64,000 bases of DNA, taken from positions 558,001-622,000 of the forward strand of contig NZ_WHUF01000001.1 in the NCBI RefSeq assembly GCF_009380165.1. Direction: 5' to 3'. Of the stretch, positions 49,340-58,639 are shown in pieces. Position 1 is the first letter of the stretch, and every line of letters starts with the position of its first letter. Under the pieces are notes generated by a model, which saw nothing but the letters and a program-made list of their open reading frames with translations, was not told where the DNA came from and searched no databases. This DNA is from Rugamonas rivuli (GTDB taxonomy: Bacteria > Pseudomonadota > Gammaproteobacteria > Burkholderiales > Burkholderiaceae_D). A program made the translations under genes and the position numbers.

Positions 49340-51469
49340 ATGCGACATCAGTTGAACAAGCAAGACCTGACACCTTTAGCCCGCGCCGTAGCCAGCGCCA
49401 TCCTGCTGATGGGCGGCTATCACATGAACGCCGGCGCAAGCGAGGTGGAAGCCGCAACCCCAGCCGAGGCCACGATGGCCACGGTCGTCGTGCAAGGCCA
49501 GGCCGATGGTGTCGCAAAGCGCAGCAGCGTAGGCAGCAAGGGCGATACATCCATCATCGAAGTGCCGCAATCGATTTCGGTACTGAACCGCGAGCGGCTG
49601 GATGCGCAAAAGGCGCCAGGCATCCCGCAAGCGCTGCGCTACACGGCCGGCATGCAGACCGAGAGCTTCGGCGTCGATCCGCGCTTCGACCAGTACATGA
49701 TACGCGGCTTCGAAACCGGCTCCAACGGCGTATTCCGCGACGGCCTGAATCTGCCGACGCGCGGCTTCACCGGCTTCACGATGGAGCCGTATGGCCTGGA
49801 AAGCCTGGAAGTGCTGCGCGGCCCAAGCTCCGTCATGTACGGCCAGGCCGAGGTGGGCGGCATGGTCAACGCCGTCAGCAAGCGCCCGACCGCAGGCCGG
49901 CTGGGTGAAGTCGAAGTCACTTACGGCAGCTACGACCGCAAGCAGGTAGCCGCCGATATCGGTGGGCCACTGGACGAACAGGGCGTGTGGCTGTACCGCC
50001 TGACCATGCTGGCCCGCGAAGCCAAGAGCGCCATCGACTACACCAAGGACAACCGCCAGTACTTCGCGCCGTCGCTGACGTGGCATCCGGATGCCGACAC
50101 CACGCTGACGCTGCTGGCCTATCTGCAAAACGACAACGTGCCGCCCAACTTCTACCTGCCTTCGGTGGGCACGCAGAAGCCAGGTCCGTATGGCCAGATT
50201 CCCGCCAGCCGTTTCGTCGGCGAGCCGGGGCTGGACCACTTCAAGACTGAACAGCGCAGCGTGGGCTATGTGTTCGAAAAACGCTTCTCGCCAGCGTGGA
50301 AGGTTCGCCAGAACCTGCGCTACGCGACCGAGAAGGTCGACTACCACAGCCTGTACATGACCGCGCTGCACGACGACCTGCGGACCATCGACCGCGCCAA
50401 TTTCTCGGCCCAGCAGAAGGCGCGCGTGTTCGCGGCCGACCAGAACGTCGAGTGGACCAGCCGCTTCGGCAACATCGATAACACCTTCGTTGCGGGTATC
50501 GACTACAGCCGCGCCGTGCAGGAAGGCCAGAACTACCTCGGTGAAGCACCAGCGCTGGACGTGATCGCGCCGGTCTACGGCCAGCCTGTGGGCGTGCCGG
50601 ACAAGTACGAAGACAAGCGCAGCACCCTGACGCAAACCGGCATCTACGCGCAAAACCAGATGAAGTTCGACGGCCAGTATCTGCTGACGGCGGGCCTGCG
50701 CCGCGACCGCAGCAACATCGACAACGACGACTACTTCAACGCCGCGAAGAACAGCCAGAAGGACAACGCCACCACCGGCCGCCTGGGCGTGACCTGGCTC
50801 GGACCGAACGGCGTATCGCCTTACCTGAGCTATGCAACCTCCTTCCGCCCGGTGATGGGGCAGACCTTCGATGGCCGCAACTTCGTGCCTGAAAAAGGCA
50901 AACAGGTGGAACTGGGTGTCAAATGGGCGCCGCTGGATCGTCCGGCCCTGCTGACCGCCGCCGTGTTCGATCTTCGCAAGAGCAACGTGCTGACCGCCGA
51001 CCCGGACCACCTGGGCGTCGGCGCCCAGATCCAGCGCGGAGAAGTGCGCGTGCGCGGCCTGGAGCTGGAAGCGGAAGCAAAGCTGGACAAGAACTGGAAA
51101 GTCAACGGCTCCTTCACCGGACTGGATGCAAAGATCATCCGCAATAACGACGGCAACGAAGGCAAGCGCCCATCGCTGGTGCCACGCGTGAACCTGGCCG
51201 GATGGGCGGAGCGCAGCTTCGATGGCGGCTGGCGTGCCGGCTTGGGCGTGCGCCGCATCGGCGTCAGCTTCGGCGACGACGCCAACACCTTCGAGAACCC
51301 CGGCGTAACGCTGGCCGATGCAGCACTCGGCTATCGCTTTGGCCACTGGGACTTCGCACTCAACATCAACAACCTGACCAACAAGGTCTACCTGGGTAAC
51401 TGCACCGACGGCACCTGTAACTTCGCCGCTCAACGCCAGGCCCAAATCACAGCCCGCTACGTGTGGTAA
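49340..51469 (+). CDS. TonB-dependent siderophore receptor (hydroxamate type)
   Basis: 709 residues. Signal peptide ARAVASAILLMGGYHMNAGAS region; plug from MATVVVQGQ with IIEVPQSISVLNRERLDAQ, a FhuA/FpvA-class plug pattern, then LEVLRGPSSVMYGQAEVGGMVNAVSKRP and a barrel ending ITARYVW. The ADQNVEWTSRF and LNINNLTNKVYLGNCTDGTCNF barrel sequences match ferrisiderophore receptors such as FhuE/FoxA. It follows the NRPS by 33 bp and would import the ferric form of the operon's product. An N-terminal signalling extension is absent. Confidence 0.9.
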   Translation: MRHQLNKQDLTPLARAVASAILLMGGYHMNAGASEVEAATPAEATMATVVVQGQADGVAKRSSVGSKGDTSIIEVPQSISVLNRERLDAQKAPGIPQALRYTAGMQTESFGVDPRFDQYMIRGFETGSNGVFRDGLNLPTRGFTGFTMEPYGLESLEVLRGPSSVMYGQAEVGGMVNAVSKRPTAGRLGEVEVTYGSYDRKQVAADIGGPLDEQGVWLYRLTMLAREAKSAIDYTKDNRQYFAPSLTWHPDADTTLTLLAYLQNDNVPPNFYLPSVGTQKPGPYGQIPASRFVGEPGLDHFKTEQRSVGYVFEKRFSPAWKVRQNLRYATEKVDYHSLYMTALHDDLRTIDRANFSAQQKARVFAADQNVEWTSRFGNIDNTFVAGIDYSRAVQEGQNYLGEAPALDVIAPVYGQPVGVPDKYEDKRSTLTQTGIYAQNQMKFDGQYLLTAGLRRDRSNIDNDDYFNAAKNSQKDNATTGRLGVTWLGPNGVSPYLSYATSFRPVMGQTFDGRNFVPEKGKQVELGVKWAPLDRPALLTAAVFDLRKSNVLTADPDHLGVGAQIQRGEVRVRGLELEAEAKLDKNWKVNGSFTGLDAKIIRNNDGNEGKRPSLVPRVNLAGWAERSFDGGWRAGLGVRRIGVSFGDDANTFENPGVTLADAALGYRFGHWDFALNINNLTNKVYLGNCTDGTCNFAAQRQAQITARYVW

Positions 51470-51515
51470 CACGGTGCCAGCCATTCCTCCATACGATTTA
51501 TACGAAGGATAAAGC

Positions 51516-52559
51516 ATGAACGACACTGTCAACCCCGCGCACTTCAGCAGCGCGATCCTGTCCGGACAAGCGCTGGACGTGGCCCATGCCGGCGACACGC
51601 TGGCCGTCACCCGCAACGGCCAGCCGGTGCTGCAACTGAACGTCGATATCGGCAACGAGTGCTGGCTGGCCCGTAAATCGGGAGCGCCGCAACCACCGGC
51701 GCTGCTGCAGCAAGCCTTGCTGGCGGCGCTGGAATCGCTGAGCGCCAGCCGCGCGGAACTGACCGCGCTGCGCCTGCACGCAGGCGAATGGCCGGAGATC
51801 AAGGCCGAACTGCTGCGCAGCGGCGTGGCCCGTGAAAGCGGCCCGTCGATGACGGTGGCCCCGGCGATGCTTTGGCAGTTGCCGCAGCTTTGGCTGCCGC
51901 AGGCGCCGGCCATCTACCCGCAAAACCATGTACGCACCGGTGAGCGCTGGCACCCGCAGCGCCCGGCCAAGCCGCATGGCTATGTGTACGAGCGCTTCAT
52001 TCCATGGCTCGGCCAGACCATCGCCTTCCGCGCCGCCGACGTCGAGCAGGACCTGCACACCATGCACAAATGGATGAACGATCCGCGCGTGGCCCAGTTC
52101 TTCCAGGAAGAGGGCGACCTGGATTACCAGCGCGCCTACCTGAGCGGCCGCCTGGCCGATCCGCACATGCTGCCGCTGATCGCGGAGTTCGACCGCGTGC
52201 CCTTCGGCTACATGGAAGTGTATTGGGCGCAGGAAAACCGCCTCGGTCCTTACTACGCGGCCGACGACTACGACCGCGGCTGGCACGTGCTGGTGGGCGA
52301 GCAGGCCTACTCGGGCGGCCAGTACATCAGCGCCTGGCTGCCGTCGCTGATGCACTACATGTTCCTGGACGAGCCGCGCACCCAGCGCATCGTCGGCGAG
52401 CCTGCGGCCAGCCACCATCGCCAGGTGCGCAACCTGGAGCGCTCGGGCTTTGCCGCCGTCAAGGACTTCGATTTCCCGCACAAGCGCGCCACGCTGGTGA
52501 TGCTGCTGCGCGAGAAGTTCTTCAGCAACCGCCTGTGGCATCCGAGCCCGAAAGCCTGA
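51516..52559 (+). CDS. Siderophore biosynthesis N-acyltransferase (IucB/AlcB-like GNAT)
   Basis: 347 residues. The C-terminal ~190 residues are a GNAT fold of the siderophore acyltransferase type: FIPWLGQTIAFRAADVEQDLHTMHKWMNDPRVAQFF, PFGYMEVYWAQENRLGPYY and RIVGEPAASHHRQVRNLERSGF, as in IucB, RhbD and VbsA. The N-terminal part lacks clear motifs. It should acetylate or acylate the N-hydroxyl-amino group made by the monooxygenase 10 bp downstream, producing the hydroxamate ligand. GAAGGA precedes the ATG. Confidence 0.92.
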   Translation: MNDTVNPAHFSSAILSGQALDVAHAGDTLAVTRNGQPVLQLNVDIGNECWLARKSGAPQPPALLQQALLAALESLSASRAELTALRLHAGEWPEIKAELLRSGVARESGPSMTVAPAMLWQLPQLWLPQAPAIYPQNHVRTGERWHPQRPAKPHGYVYERFIPWLGQTIAFRAADVEQDLHTMHKWMNDPRVAQFFQEEGDLDYQRAYLSGRLADPHMLPLIAEFDRVPFGYMEVYWAQENRLGPYYAADDYDRGWHVLVGEQAYSGGQYISAWLPSLMHYMFLDEPRTQRIVGEPAASHHRQVRNLERSGFAAVKDFDFPHKRATLVMLLREKFFSNRLWHPSPKA

Positions 52560-52569
52560 GGAGCAGACC

Positions 52570-53898
52570 ATGTACACTGAACCTAGCACCTACGACATCG
52601 TCGGCGTCGGCTTCGGCCCGTCCAACCTGGCGCTGGCGATTGCGCTCGACGAGATTCTGCTGGAGCGCGGCCGCGAGCTGTCGCATTGCTTCATCGAGCG
52701 CCAGCCGCGCTTCACCTGGCACGGCGACATGCTGCTGCCGGGGACCGATATGCAGATCTCCTTCCTGAAGGATCTGGTGTCGCTGCGCGATCCGACCAGC
52801 CCTTACTCGTTCGTGAACTATCTGCGCCAGCACAATCGGCTGGAGGCCTTCATCAGCCAGAAGACCTTCTTCCCGAGCCGGATCGAGTTCAACGACTATC
52901 TGCGCTGGACCGCAGGCCACTTCGACACCCATTGCCGCTACGGCGAAAGCGTCACCCGCGTGGTCCCGGAATACAAGGGCCGGGACGTGGTTGCGCTGCA
53001 GGTGCATTCCGCCGACGCGGCGGGCCGCGAGCGCACGCGCCGCACGCGCAGCCTGGTGTTCGCGCCCGGCGGCCGGCCGTTCGTGCCCGCCTGCCTGGCG
53101 GAGAAGAACGATGACCGCATCATCCATTCGTCGCGCTACCTGAGCGAGATCGAACGCCGTCCGCTCGACGCGGCAGGCGAGCATCGGCTGGCGGTGGTCG
53201 GCGGCGGCCAGAGCGCGGCGGAGATCTTCCTCGACCTGGTGTCGCGTTATCCGAACGCCAAGGTGGACCTGATCCTGCGCGGCTCCACGCTGAAGCCATC
53301 GGAGGATGGCCCGTCGATCAACCACATCTTCGATCCGGACTACACCGATTTCTTCTTCGGTCAATCGCAGCAGGTGCGCCAGTCGCTGCTGGCGGAATTC
53401 CGCCACACGAACTACGCCGTCGTCGATGGCGACCTGATTGAACGCATCAGCGCCATGCTGTACGCGCAGCGCGTGGATGGCAGCGAACGGGTGAGGGTGC
53501 TCAGTTCCTGCGCTATCGAGCAGGTGGACTGCGATACGCAAAGCCTGACGCTGTCGCTGGCCCAGGCAGGCGCAGGCCTGCGCCAGGAACGCTACGACCG
53601 CGTGATCGCCGCCACCGGCTATCTGCGCGACACCAGCCGCTCGCTGCTGGCCGAACTGGAACACGAGCTGGAAGGCTTCACCATCGGCCGCCACTACCAG
53701 CTGGCCACGCCCGCGCACGTGCAGGCGCCGATCTTCGTGCAGGGTTCTTCCGAGACCACACACGGCCTGGCCGATACGCTGCTGTCCGTGCTGGCGATAC
53801 GCTCGCACGAAATCGCGCTGTCGCTGGTGGACAAACTGGCGGCCAAACCGCCGCGTCCCGCTCGCGCTGACAACGCTGTAATGGAGGAAGTCGAATGA
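52570..53898 (+). CDS. L-ornithine/L-lysine N-monooxygenase (SidA/IucD/PvdA family)
   Basis: 442 residues. FAD site GVGFGPSNLALAIALDE at the N-terminus, NADPH site VVGGGQSAAEIFLDLV near residue 210, and FVQGSSETTHGLADTLLSVLAIRS at the C-terminus. The stretch LPGTDMQISFLKDLVSLRDPTSPYSFVNYL is nearer to the PvdA/SidA (ornithine) group than to IucD (MQTVFLKDLVS), so L-ornithine is the likelier substrate; the adenylation pocket does not settle the choice. It performs the first committed step of the hydroxamate. GGAG before ATG, 10 bp after the acyltransferase stop; overlaps the MATE gene by 4 bp. Confidence 0.92.
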   Translation: MYTEPSTYDIVGVGFGPSNLALAIALDEILLERGRELSHCFIERQPRFTWHGDMLLPGTDMQISFLKDLVSLRDPTSPYSFVNYLRQHNRLEAFISQKTFFPSRIEFNDYLRWTAGHFDTHCRYGESVTRVVPEYKGRDVVALQVHSADAAGRERTRRTRSLVFAPGGRPFVPACLAEKNDDRIIHSSRYLSEIERRPLDAAGEHRLAVVGGGQSAAEIFLDLVSRYPNAKVDLILRGSTLKPSEDGPSINHIFDPDYTDFFFGQSQQVRQSLLAEFRHTNYAVVDGDLIERISAMLYAQRVDGSERVRVLSSCAIEQVDCDTQSLTLSLAQAGAGLRQERYDRVIAATGYLRDTSRSLLAELEHELEGFTIGRHYQLATPAHVQAPIFVQGSSETTHGLADTLLSVLAIRSHEIALSLVDKLAAKPPRPARADNAVMEEVE

Positions 53899-55286
53899 GT
53901 TTCGTTAGTGCCGCCTTGCCGGATATGGAGTCGCCGCACCTGAAGCGCCTGTTGTTCACATTGGCGCTGCCGGCGGTGATCGGCTTGTCGGCCAATGCCA
54001 TGCACCAGCTGGCGAATGCGTTTTTCGTCAGCCAGCTGGGTGTACATGCCATTGCCGCGATCAGCATCTGCTTTCCGCTGCTGATCGTGTTCGGCGCGAT
54101 AGGCGAGGGGGCCGGCGTCGGTGTGGCCAGCTGCGTCGCCCGCATGCTGGGCGCCGGCGACGAGCAGCAGGCCAACCGCACCGCCAGCACCGTCATGGTG
54201 CTGCTGGCGGCCGCCGGCTGCGTCATGGCGGCCGTGCTGATCCCCTTGCTGCCTGCGCTGCTGGCCGCGATGGGCACCACGGCCGACGCCATGCCCGCGT
54301 CGACCGTCTACGCCACCATCTTCTGCTACAGCGCACCGTTGATACTGCTGCAGATGCTGTGCGACTTCATCGCCATCTCGGAGGGCAACACGCGCTTCAG
54401 CATGTGGACGTTGATCGGCTCCTTCGCGCTGAACGTGATCCTCGATCCCATCCTGATTTTCCACTACGAGATGGGTGTGGCAGGCGCGGCCTGGGCGACG
54501 CTGATCTCCGCATTGGCCGCCTTGCTGGCTTATGCCGTCTACTTCTACAAACGCGTCGGCAAAATCCATGTCGCACTGCGCCATGTGAAAATCGACTGGC
54601 AGGGCTTGTGGCAGGTGGTATCGGTCGGCGTTCCGGCGGCCATGTCCACCGGCTTGGCGGCCGTAGCCTTCGCGCTGATCTACCGTAACGCCGCCACTTA
54701 TGGCGATACCGCTGTGGCAGCGGTGGCGATAGGCCTGCGCATCCTCACCGGCGGCAGCCTGCCGCTGGTGGGCTTCTGCCTGGGAGCGCAAGCCTTGCTC
54801 GGCTTTAGCTGGGGAGGCGGCCAGCGTGCGCGCTTCCTGCAAGCGACGCGTCTGATGCTCACCATCTGCAGCGGTTTTGCCATCGTCTATTCCGCGCTGG
54901 TGATCGTGTTCGCACCGGTGATCGTCACCTGGTTCACCACCGATCCGGCCGTGCAGCAGTTGGCGGTGACGACTTGCCGCGTGTTCCATCTGGCTTTCTG
55001 CCTGTTCGGCTTCCACATGGTGGCGGTGGTGGCGTTGCAGGCGGCGGAGCGCAGCCGCAAGGCGGCCTGGCTGGTACTGGCGCCGCACGGCTACATGCTG
55101 ATACCGCTGCTGTTCCTGCTGCCGCCGGTGTGGGGATTGAATGGCCTGATCGCCAGCATGGCGATAGCCGCCGCGCTGAGCGCAGCGTTGGGCGCGACCC
55201 TGCTGCTGGGCGAGATGGGCGCGCTGCGCCGTATCGCCCGGCAGGAAAGCGCGCCGACGGCTGAATCTTTGCGGGCGGTGCAATGA
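53895..55286 (+). CDS. MATE family efflux transporter (siderophore export candidate)
   Basis: 463 residues, twelve hydrophobic segments with the MATE two-bundle pattern: LKRLLFTLALPAVIGLSANAMHQLANAFFVSQLGVHAIAAISI at the start and LKHVKID-type linker regions in the middle. Coupled to the monooxygenase by an ATGA overlap and to the next gene by another. In hydroxamate loci export is more often by MFS or ABC carriers, so a MATE here is unusual but the placement argues for siderophore export. Sodium or proton coupled, inner membrane. Confidence 0.88.
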   Translation: MSFVSAALPDMESPHLKRLLFTLALPAVIGLSANAMHQLANAFFVSQLGVHAIAAISICFPLLIVFGAIGEGAGVGVASCVARMLGAGDEQQANRTASTVMVLLAAAGCVMAAVLIPLLPALLAAMGTTADAMPASTVYATIFCYSAPLILLQMLCDFIAISEGNTRFSMWTLIGSFALNVILDPILIFHYEMGVAGAAWATLISALAALLAYAVYFYKRVGKIHVALRHVKIDWQGLWQVVSVGVPAAMSTGLAAVAFALIYRNAATYGDTAVAAVAIGLRILTGGSLPLVGFCLGAQALLGFSWGGGQRARFLQATRLMLTICSGFAIVYSALVIVFAPVIVTWFTTDPAVQQLAVTTCRVFHLAFCLFGFHMVAVVALQAAERSRKAAWLVLAPHGYMLIPLLFLLPPVWGLNGLIASMAIAAALSAALGATLLLGEMGALRRIARQESAPTAESLRAVQ

Positions 55287-56572
55287 TGCGGCGCCTGGCT
55301 ACTTTGCTGCATCGCTGGGCCGGTTTGCTGATCGCCGGCTTCCTTTTCATCAGCGGTGTCACCGGCGCGGTGATCTCCTGGGATCACGAGCTCGATGAGC
55401 TGCTTAACCCGCACCTGACCAACGCTCCCGGCACCGGCCCGGCGCTGCCCGCGCTGCAACTGGCGCAGGCCGTGGAAGCGCGCCATCCGCAGATGCAGGT
55501 GCTGTCGATACCGATGGCGGCAGAACCGGGGCATTCGCTCGATTTCTACGTGGAGCCCCGCGTGAACCCGGCCACCGGCGAGCTGTATCCGGCGCCGTAC
55601 AACCAGGTGTTCGTCGACCCTGTCACCGGAGCGGAGCTGGGCACGCGCAAGTGGGGCGCGGCCTGGCCGATCACGCGCGAGACCTTCGTATCCTTCCTCT
55701 ACCAGCTGCACTACACGCTGCATATTCCGCAGATGTGGGGCATCGAGCAATGGGGCCTGTGGCTGATGGGCGGCATCGCGATGATCTGGACGGTGGACAG
55801 CTTCGTCGGCTTCTATCTGACGCTGCCGGTTCGCCGTCGGACGCCGGCGCTGACTGCGGTTACGGCGGCCGGGCCCAAGCCCAAGAGCTGGTGGCAGCGC
55901 TGGCGGCCCGCATGGTTGATACGCTTCGGCGCAGGCAGCACCAAGTTCAATTTCGATCTGCATCGCGCGCTCAGTTTGTGGACATGGATTCTGCTGTTCA
56001 TCATCGCCTTCACCGCGTTCTCGCTGAACCTCTACCGGGAGGTGTTCTTCCCGGTGATGTCGCTGGTGTCGAACGTCACGCCTTCGCCGTTCGATGTGCG
56101 GAGCCCGAACGCGCCGAACCGGCCTTTCGCCGCCGGGCTGACATTCCAGCAGGTGCTGGCGCAGGCCTCCCCGGAAGCGGCGCGGCGCGGTTGGCGCGAG
56201 CCGGCGGGGAATATGTCGTATTCACGGGAGTATGGCATCTACACGGTGGCGTTCTTCCAGCCGCAGGACGAGCAGGGCGCCGGCGGCGTAGGCCACCGGC
56301 AGCTGTACTACGATGGCCGCAGCGGCGCGCTGCTCGGCGACCGCCAGCCGTGGAAGGGGACGGCGGCCGACATCTTCGTGCAGGCCCAGTTCCCGCTGCA
56401 TTCGGGCCGCATCCTCGGCATACCGGGGCGGGTGCTGATTTCGCTGATGGGCGTGATCGTCGCGACGCTGTCCGTGACGGGTGTGCTGGTGTGGTGGCGC
56501 AAGCGCAGCGCGCGGATCGTCGCCGCTGCCCGGTCAGGGATGAGCGGCGGCGCGAAAATAGCGTCCCGGTGA
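55283..56572 (+). CDS. PepSY-associated membrane protein (ferric-siderophore reductase candidate)
   Basis: 429 residues. MMRRLATLLHRWAGLLIAGFLFISGVTGAVISW is the typical PepSY-TM opening helix; further membrane segments occur around 155-185, 232-250 and at the C-terminus (LISLMGVIVATLSVTGVLVWW). Large periplasmic loops lie between. Members such as FoxB and PiuB reduce or process ferric siderophores in the periplasm. The 4-bp overlap with the MATE gene and place at the operon's end support iron release from the imported complex. It overlaps the convergent AraC gene by 39 bp. Confidence 0.85.
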   Translation: MMRRLATLLHRWAGLLIAGFLFISGVTGAVISWDHELDELLNPHLTNAPGTGPALPALQLAQAVEARHPQMQVLSIPMAAEPGHSLDFYVEPRVNPATGELYPAPYNQVFVDPVTGAELGTRKWGAAWPITRETFVSFLYQLHYTLHIPQMWGIEQWGLWLMGGIAMIWTVDSFVGFYLTLPVRRRTPALTAVTAAGPKPKSWWQRWRPAWLIRFGAGSTKFNFDLHRALSLWTWILLFIIAFTAFSLNLYREVFFPVMSLVSNVTPSPFDVRSPNAPNRPFAAGLTFQQVLAQASPEAARRGWREPAGNMSYSREYGIYTVAFFQPQDEQGAGGVGHRQLYYDGRSGALLGDRQPWKGTAADIFVQAQFPLHSGRILGIPGRVLISLMGVIVATLSVTGVLVWWRKRSARIVAAARSGMSGGAKIASR

Positions 56573-57328
56573 GTCGCCGAAGTGGCGCCTGAACATGACG
56601 ATGAAGTTGCTGGTCGTGGCGTAGCCCAGCGCATCGGACACCGCGTTCACCGATACGCCCTGGGCTAGCCGCTCCAGCGCGATGGACAGCAGGAGCTGCT
56701 GCCGCCATTGGCCGAAGCTGCATCCGGTCTCGCTGCGGAACAGGCGGCTCATGCTGCGCGCGGACAGGCCCGCCCACGCCGCCCATTCCGCCAGGTTGCG
56801 CTCATCCGCAGGCGCGGCGGCGAGGGCGGTCGTGATGCGCAGCAGCCGGCGGTCTTTCGGCATCGGCAGGTGCAGGGCGGCTTGCGGCTGCTGCTGCAAT
56901 TCATCCAGCAGCACGGCCATGATGCGCTCCTGCGGTGGTGTCAGCGCCTTTTGTCCGGCCCAGTCGACCGCCTGCCGCACCAGTGCGCGCATGATTTCGG
57001 TAACGCCGATGACGGTGGGATGCGGCGGTAGCTGCACGCTGGCAGCGGGTGTCAGCAGCAGGCTCCAGCCGCTCATCGCGCCGGTGATGCTGACCTGGTG
57101 CGGCTCGCCCGGCGGTATCCAGCCGGCGCGATGCGGCGGCAGCAGCCACGATCCGCTGGCGGTGCGCACGCGCACCAAACCGCTCTCCACGCAAAACACC
57201 TGGCCGCGATGGTGGTGGTGCCAATCGTACTCCCGCGTACCGAGCTGGAATTCCTTATCCTCGCTGGTGTCGCCCCACAGCGCAATCAGGGCAGGTCCGT
57301 CGCGCCGTTCGCTCAAATTCCTTGGCAT
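56534..57328 (-). CDS. AraC family transcriptional regulator
   Basis: 264 residues. N-terminal cupin-like sensor part, including WHHHHRGQVFCVESGLVRV and WIPPGEPHQV, and a C-terminal pair of helix-turn-helices (residues ~165-258: EWAAWAGLSARSMSRLFRSETGCSFGQWRQQ and SDALGYATTSNFIVMFRRHFG). It is divergent from the FAD monooxygenase gene and convergent with the siderophore operon's end. A 10-bp direct repeat (57311-57339) spans its start and probably marks self-binding or monooxygenase control. No strong ribosome site is visible before the ATG. Confidence 0.9.
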   Translation of the reverse strand: MPRNLSERRDGPALIALWGDTSEDKEFQLGTREYDWHHHHRGQVFCVESGLVRVRTASGSWLLPPHRAGWIPPGEPHQVSITGAMSGWSLLLTPAASVQLPPHPTVIGVTEIMRALVRQAVDWAGQKALTPPQERIMAVLLDELQQQPQAALHLPMPKDRRLLRITTALAAAPADERNLAEWAAWAGLSARSMSRLFRSETGCSFGQWRQQLLLSIALERLAQGVSVNAVSDALGYATTSNFIVMFRRHFGDSPGRYFRAAAHP

Positions 57329-57339
57329 GGCTCAAATTC
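57311..57339. promoter_or_regulatory. Tandem direct repeat GCTCAAATTC (operator candidate)
   Basis: GCTCAAATTC occurs identically at 57311-57320 and 57330-57339, a 19-bp period close to two DNA turns, at the AraC gene start and in the 98-bp gap to the FAD monooxygenase. AraC-type proteins usually bind such tandem half-sites. Confidence 0.45.
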
Positions 57340-57426
57340 ATTATTTATAGACCAAACAACGTTATCACTGCATGGCCCGATTGTCCAATACTGACGACTG
57401 TCAAAACAGGAAAGGACATATCAATC

Positions 57427-58608
57427 ATGCAGAAGAATACGTTTCATGTCGCGATCATCGGCGGTGGGCTGGGCGGCTTGTGCCTGGCGCAGGGCCTGAA
57501 GCAGCAAGGCATTCCGTTCGATGTGTTTGAACGCGATTCGGCCTTGGACAGCCGCTCGCAAGGCTTCCGCATCCGTATCAATGCGGATGGACAGGCGGCG
57601 CTGCGGCATTGCCTGCCGCCGCAGCTGTTTGAATTGTTCACGGCCACTTGCGCCGATGACCTGCCCAACGTTCATGCGCTCGATACTCAGCTGAACAGCG
57701 CCAACCAGTGGATCGAAGCCTGGCAGGACGGCGAGCACAAAGAGGAGCGCGCAGAGCTCAAGGTGCACCGCCAGACCCTGCGCGAGGTGCTGATGTGCGG
57801 TATCGCCGACCGTGTGCACTTCAACAAGGAGCTGCGTGAAGTGCGGCAGCACGACGATAACGAGGTGGCTTTCGATTTTGCGGACGGCAGCAGCTACCGG
57901 AGCAACCTGCTGGTCGGCGCCGATGGCGGCAGCTCGCGCATGGCGGCGCAATGCTTCCCGGAGGCGCAGGGCCGCGATACCGGCGCGGTATGCATCTACG
58001 GCAAAGTGCCGTTCGATGCCGGCGGCCACCACCAGATCGCACCAGTGCTGTACGGCGGCACCACGGTGATTTTCGCTACCGGGCTGGCGGTCGTGATCGA
58101 TGCGATGCGGTTCTCGCTGGCCGCCGGCGTTGCGGAGTACGGCCTCACGCCCGCCAGGAACTATCTGTACTGGGCCATGATCGGCATGCGCGAGCGACTC
58201 GGCCTGGCTGCCGGTGCGAGCCTGCCCGCCACCGATGCGCACATCCGCCAGTGCATCGCCGATGTCAGCGCCGATTGGGCGCCGGGACTGCGTGCCTTGT
58301 TTGCCGCGACGCCCGCCGGCATGAGCGCGATGCTGCCGGTGCGCCAGGCCCCGCCGCCGCAGGTCTGGCTGCAGGACAGGGTGACGCTGCTTGGCGACGC
58401 AGCGCATGTGATGAGTCCAGCCAGCGGCCTGGGTTGCAATACCGCGCTGCTGGATGCGGACCTGCTGGTTCGGCAGCTATCGATGGCCGCCACCGGTGCC
58501 TGCACGCTGGACCACGCCATCGCCCGCTACGAGCAGGGCATGCGCGAACATGCGGGAGAGGCGCTGCGTTCGTCGGAACGCAGCGGCGTACAACTCTACG
58601 GCGGCTAA
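57427..58608 (+). CDS. FAD-dependent aromatic-type monooxygenase
   Basis: 393 residues from the ATG at 57427 (AGGAAAGGA upstream); open codons before it run into the promoter. FAD dinucleotide motif AIIGGGLGGLCLAQGL at residues 9-24; the DG-type middle segment NLLVGADGGSSRM; and GDAAHVMSPASGLGCNTALLDADLL near 320-345, placing it in the PHBH/TetX-like flavoprotein hydroxylases. It adds oxygen to an aromatic or polyketide-like substrate; which one cannot be said. Divergent from an AraC regulator that probably controls it. Ends 31 bp before a convergent peptidase gene. Confidence 0.85.
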   Translation: MQKNTFHVAIIGGGLGGLCLAQGLKQQGIPFDVFERDSALDSRSQGFRIRINADGQAALRHCLPPQLFELFTATCADDLPNVHALDTQLNSANQWIEAWQDGEHKEERAELKVHRQTLREVLMCGIADRVHFNKELREVRQHDDNEVAFDFADGSSYRSNLLVGADGGSSRMAAQCFPEAQGRDTGAVCIYGKVPFDAGGHHQIAPVLYGGTTVIFATGLAVVIDAMRFSLAAGVAEYGLTPARNYLYWAMIGMRERLGLAAGASLPATDAHIRQCIADVSADWAPGLRALFAATPAGMSAMLPVRQAPPPQVWLQDRVTLLGDAAHVMSPASGLGCNTALLDADLLVRQLSMAATGACTLDHAIARYEQGMREHAGEALRSSERSGVQLYGG

Positions 58609-58614
58609 TCCAGC

Positions 58615-58629
58615 GCGCAGCAGCTGCGC
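58615..58629. terminator. Palindrome between convergent genes
   Basis: GCGCAGC-A-GCTGCGC, a 7-bp perfect inverted repeat, lies in the 31-bp gap between the convergent monooxygenase and M61 peptidase stops. The one-base centre is too tight for that exact hairpin, but a partly opened stem could serve as a bidirectional stop. No T-run. Confidence 0.25.
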
Positions 58630-58639
58630 AACGACGCTG

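Noticed and set aside
45212..49363. 1383-codon antisense open frame over the NRPS
   Set aside because: High-GC third-position bias leaves the opposite frame open; its translation is Gln/His/Arg-rich low-complexity, and the plus-strand NRPS motifs are complete.
49376..51913. 845-codon antisense open frame over the siderophore receptor and the acyltransferase start
   Set aside because: It crosses two real genes and has no domain pattern.
57427..58608. Tetracycline-inactivating (TetX-type) enzyme
   Set aside because: The fold family matches, but many unrelated hydroxylases share the same FAD motifs; nothing in the substrate region supports a drug substrate.
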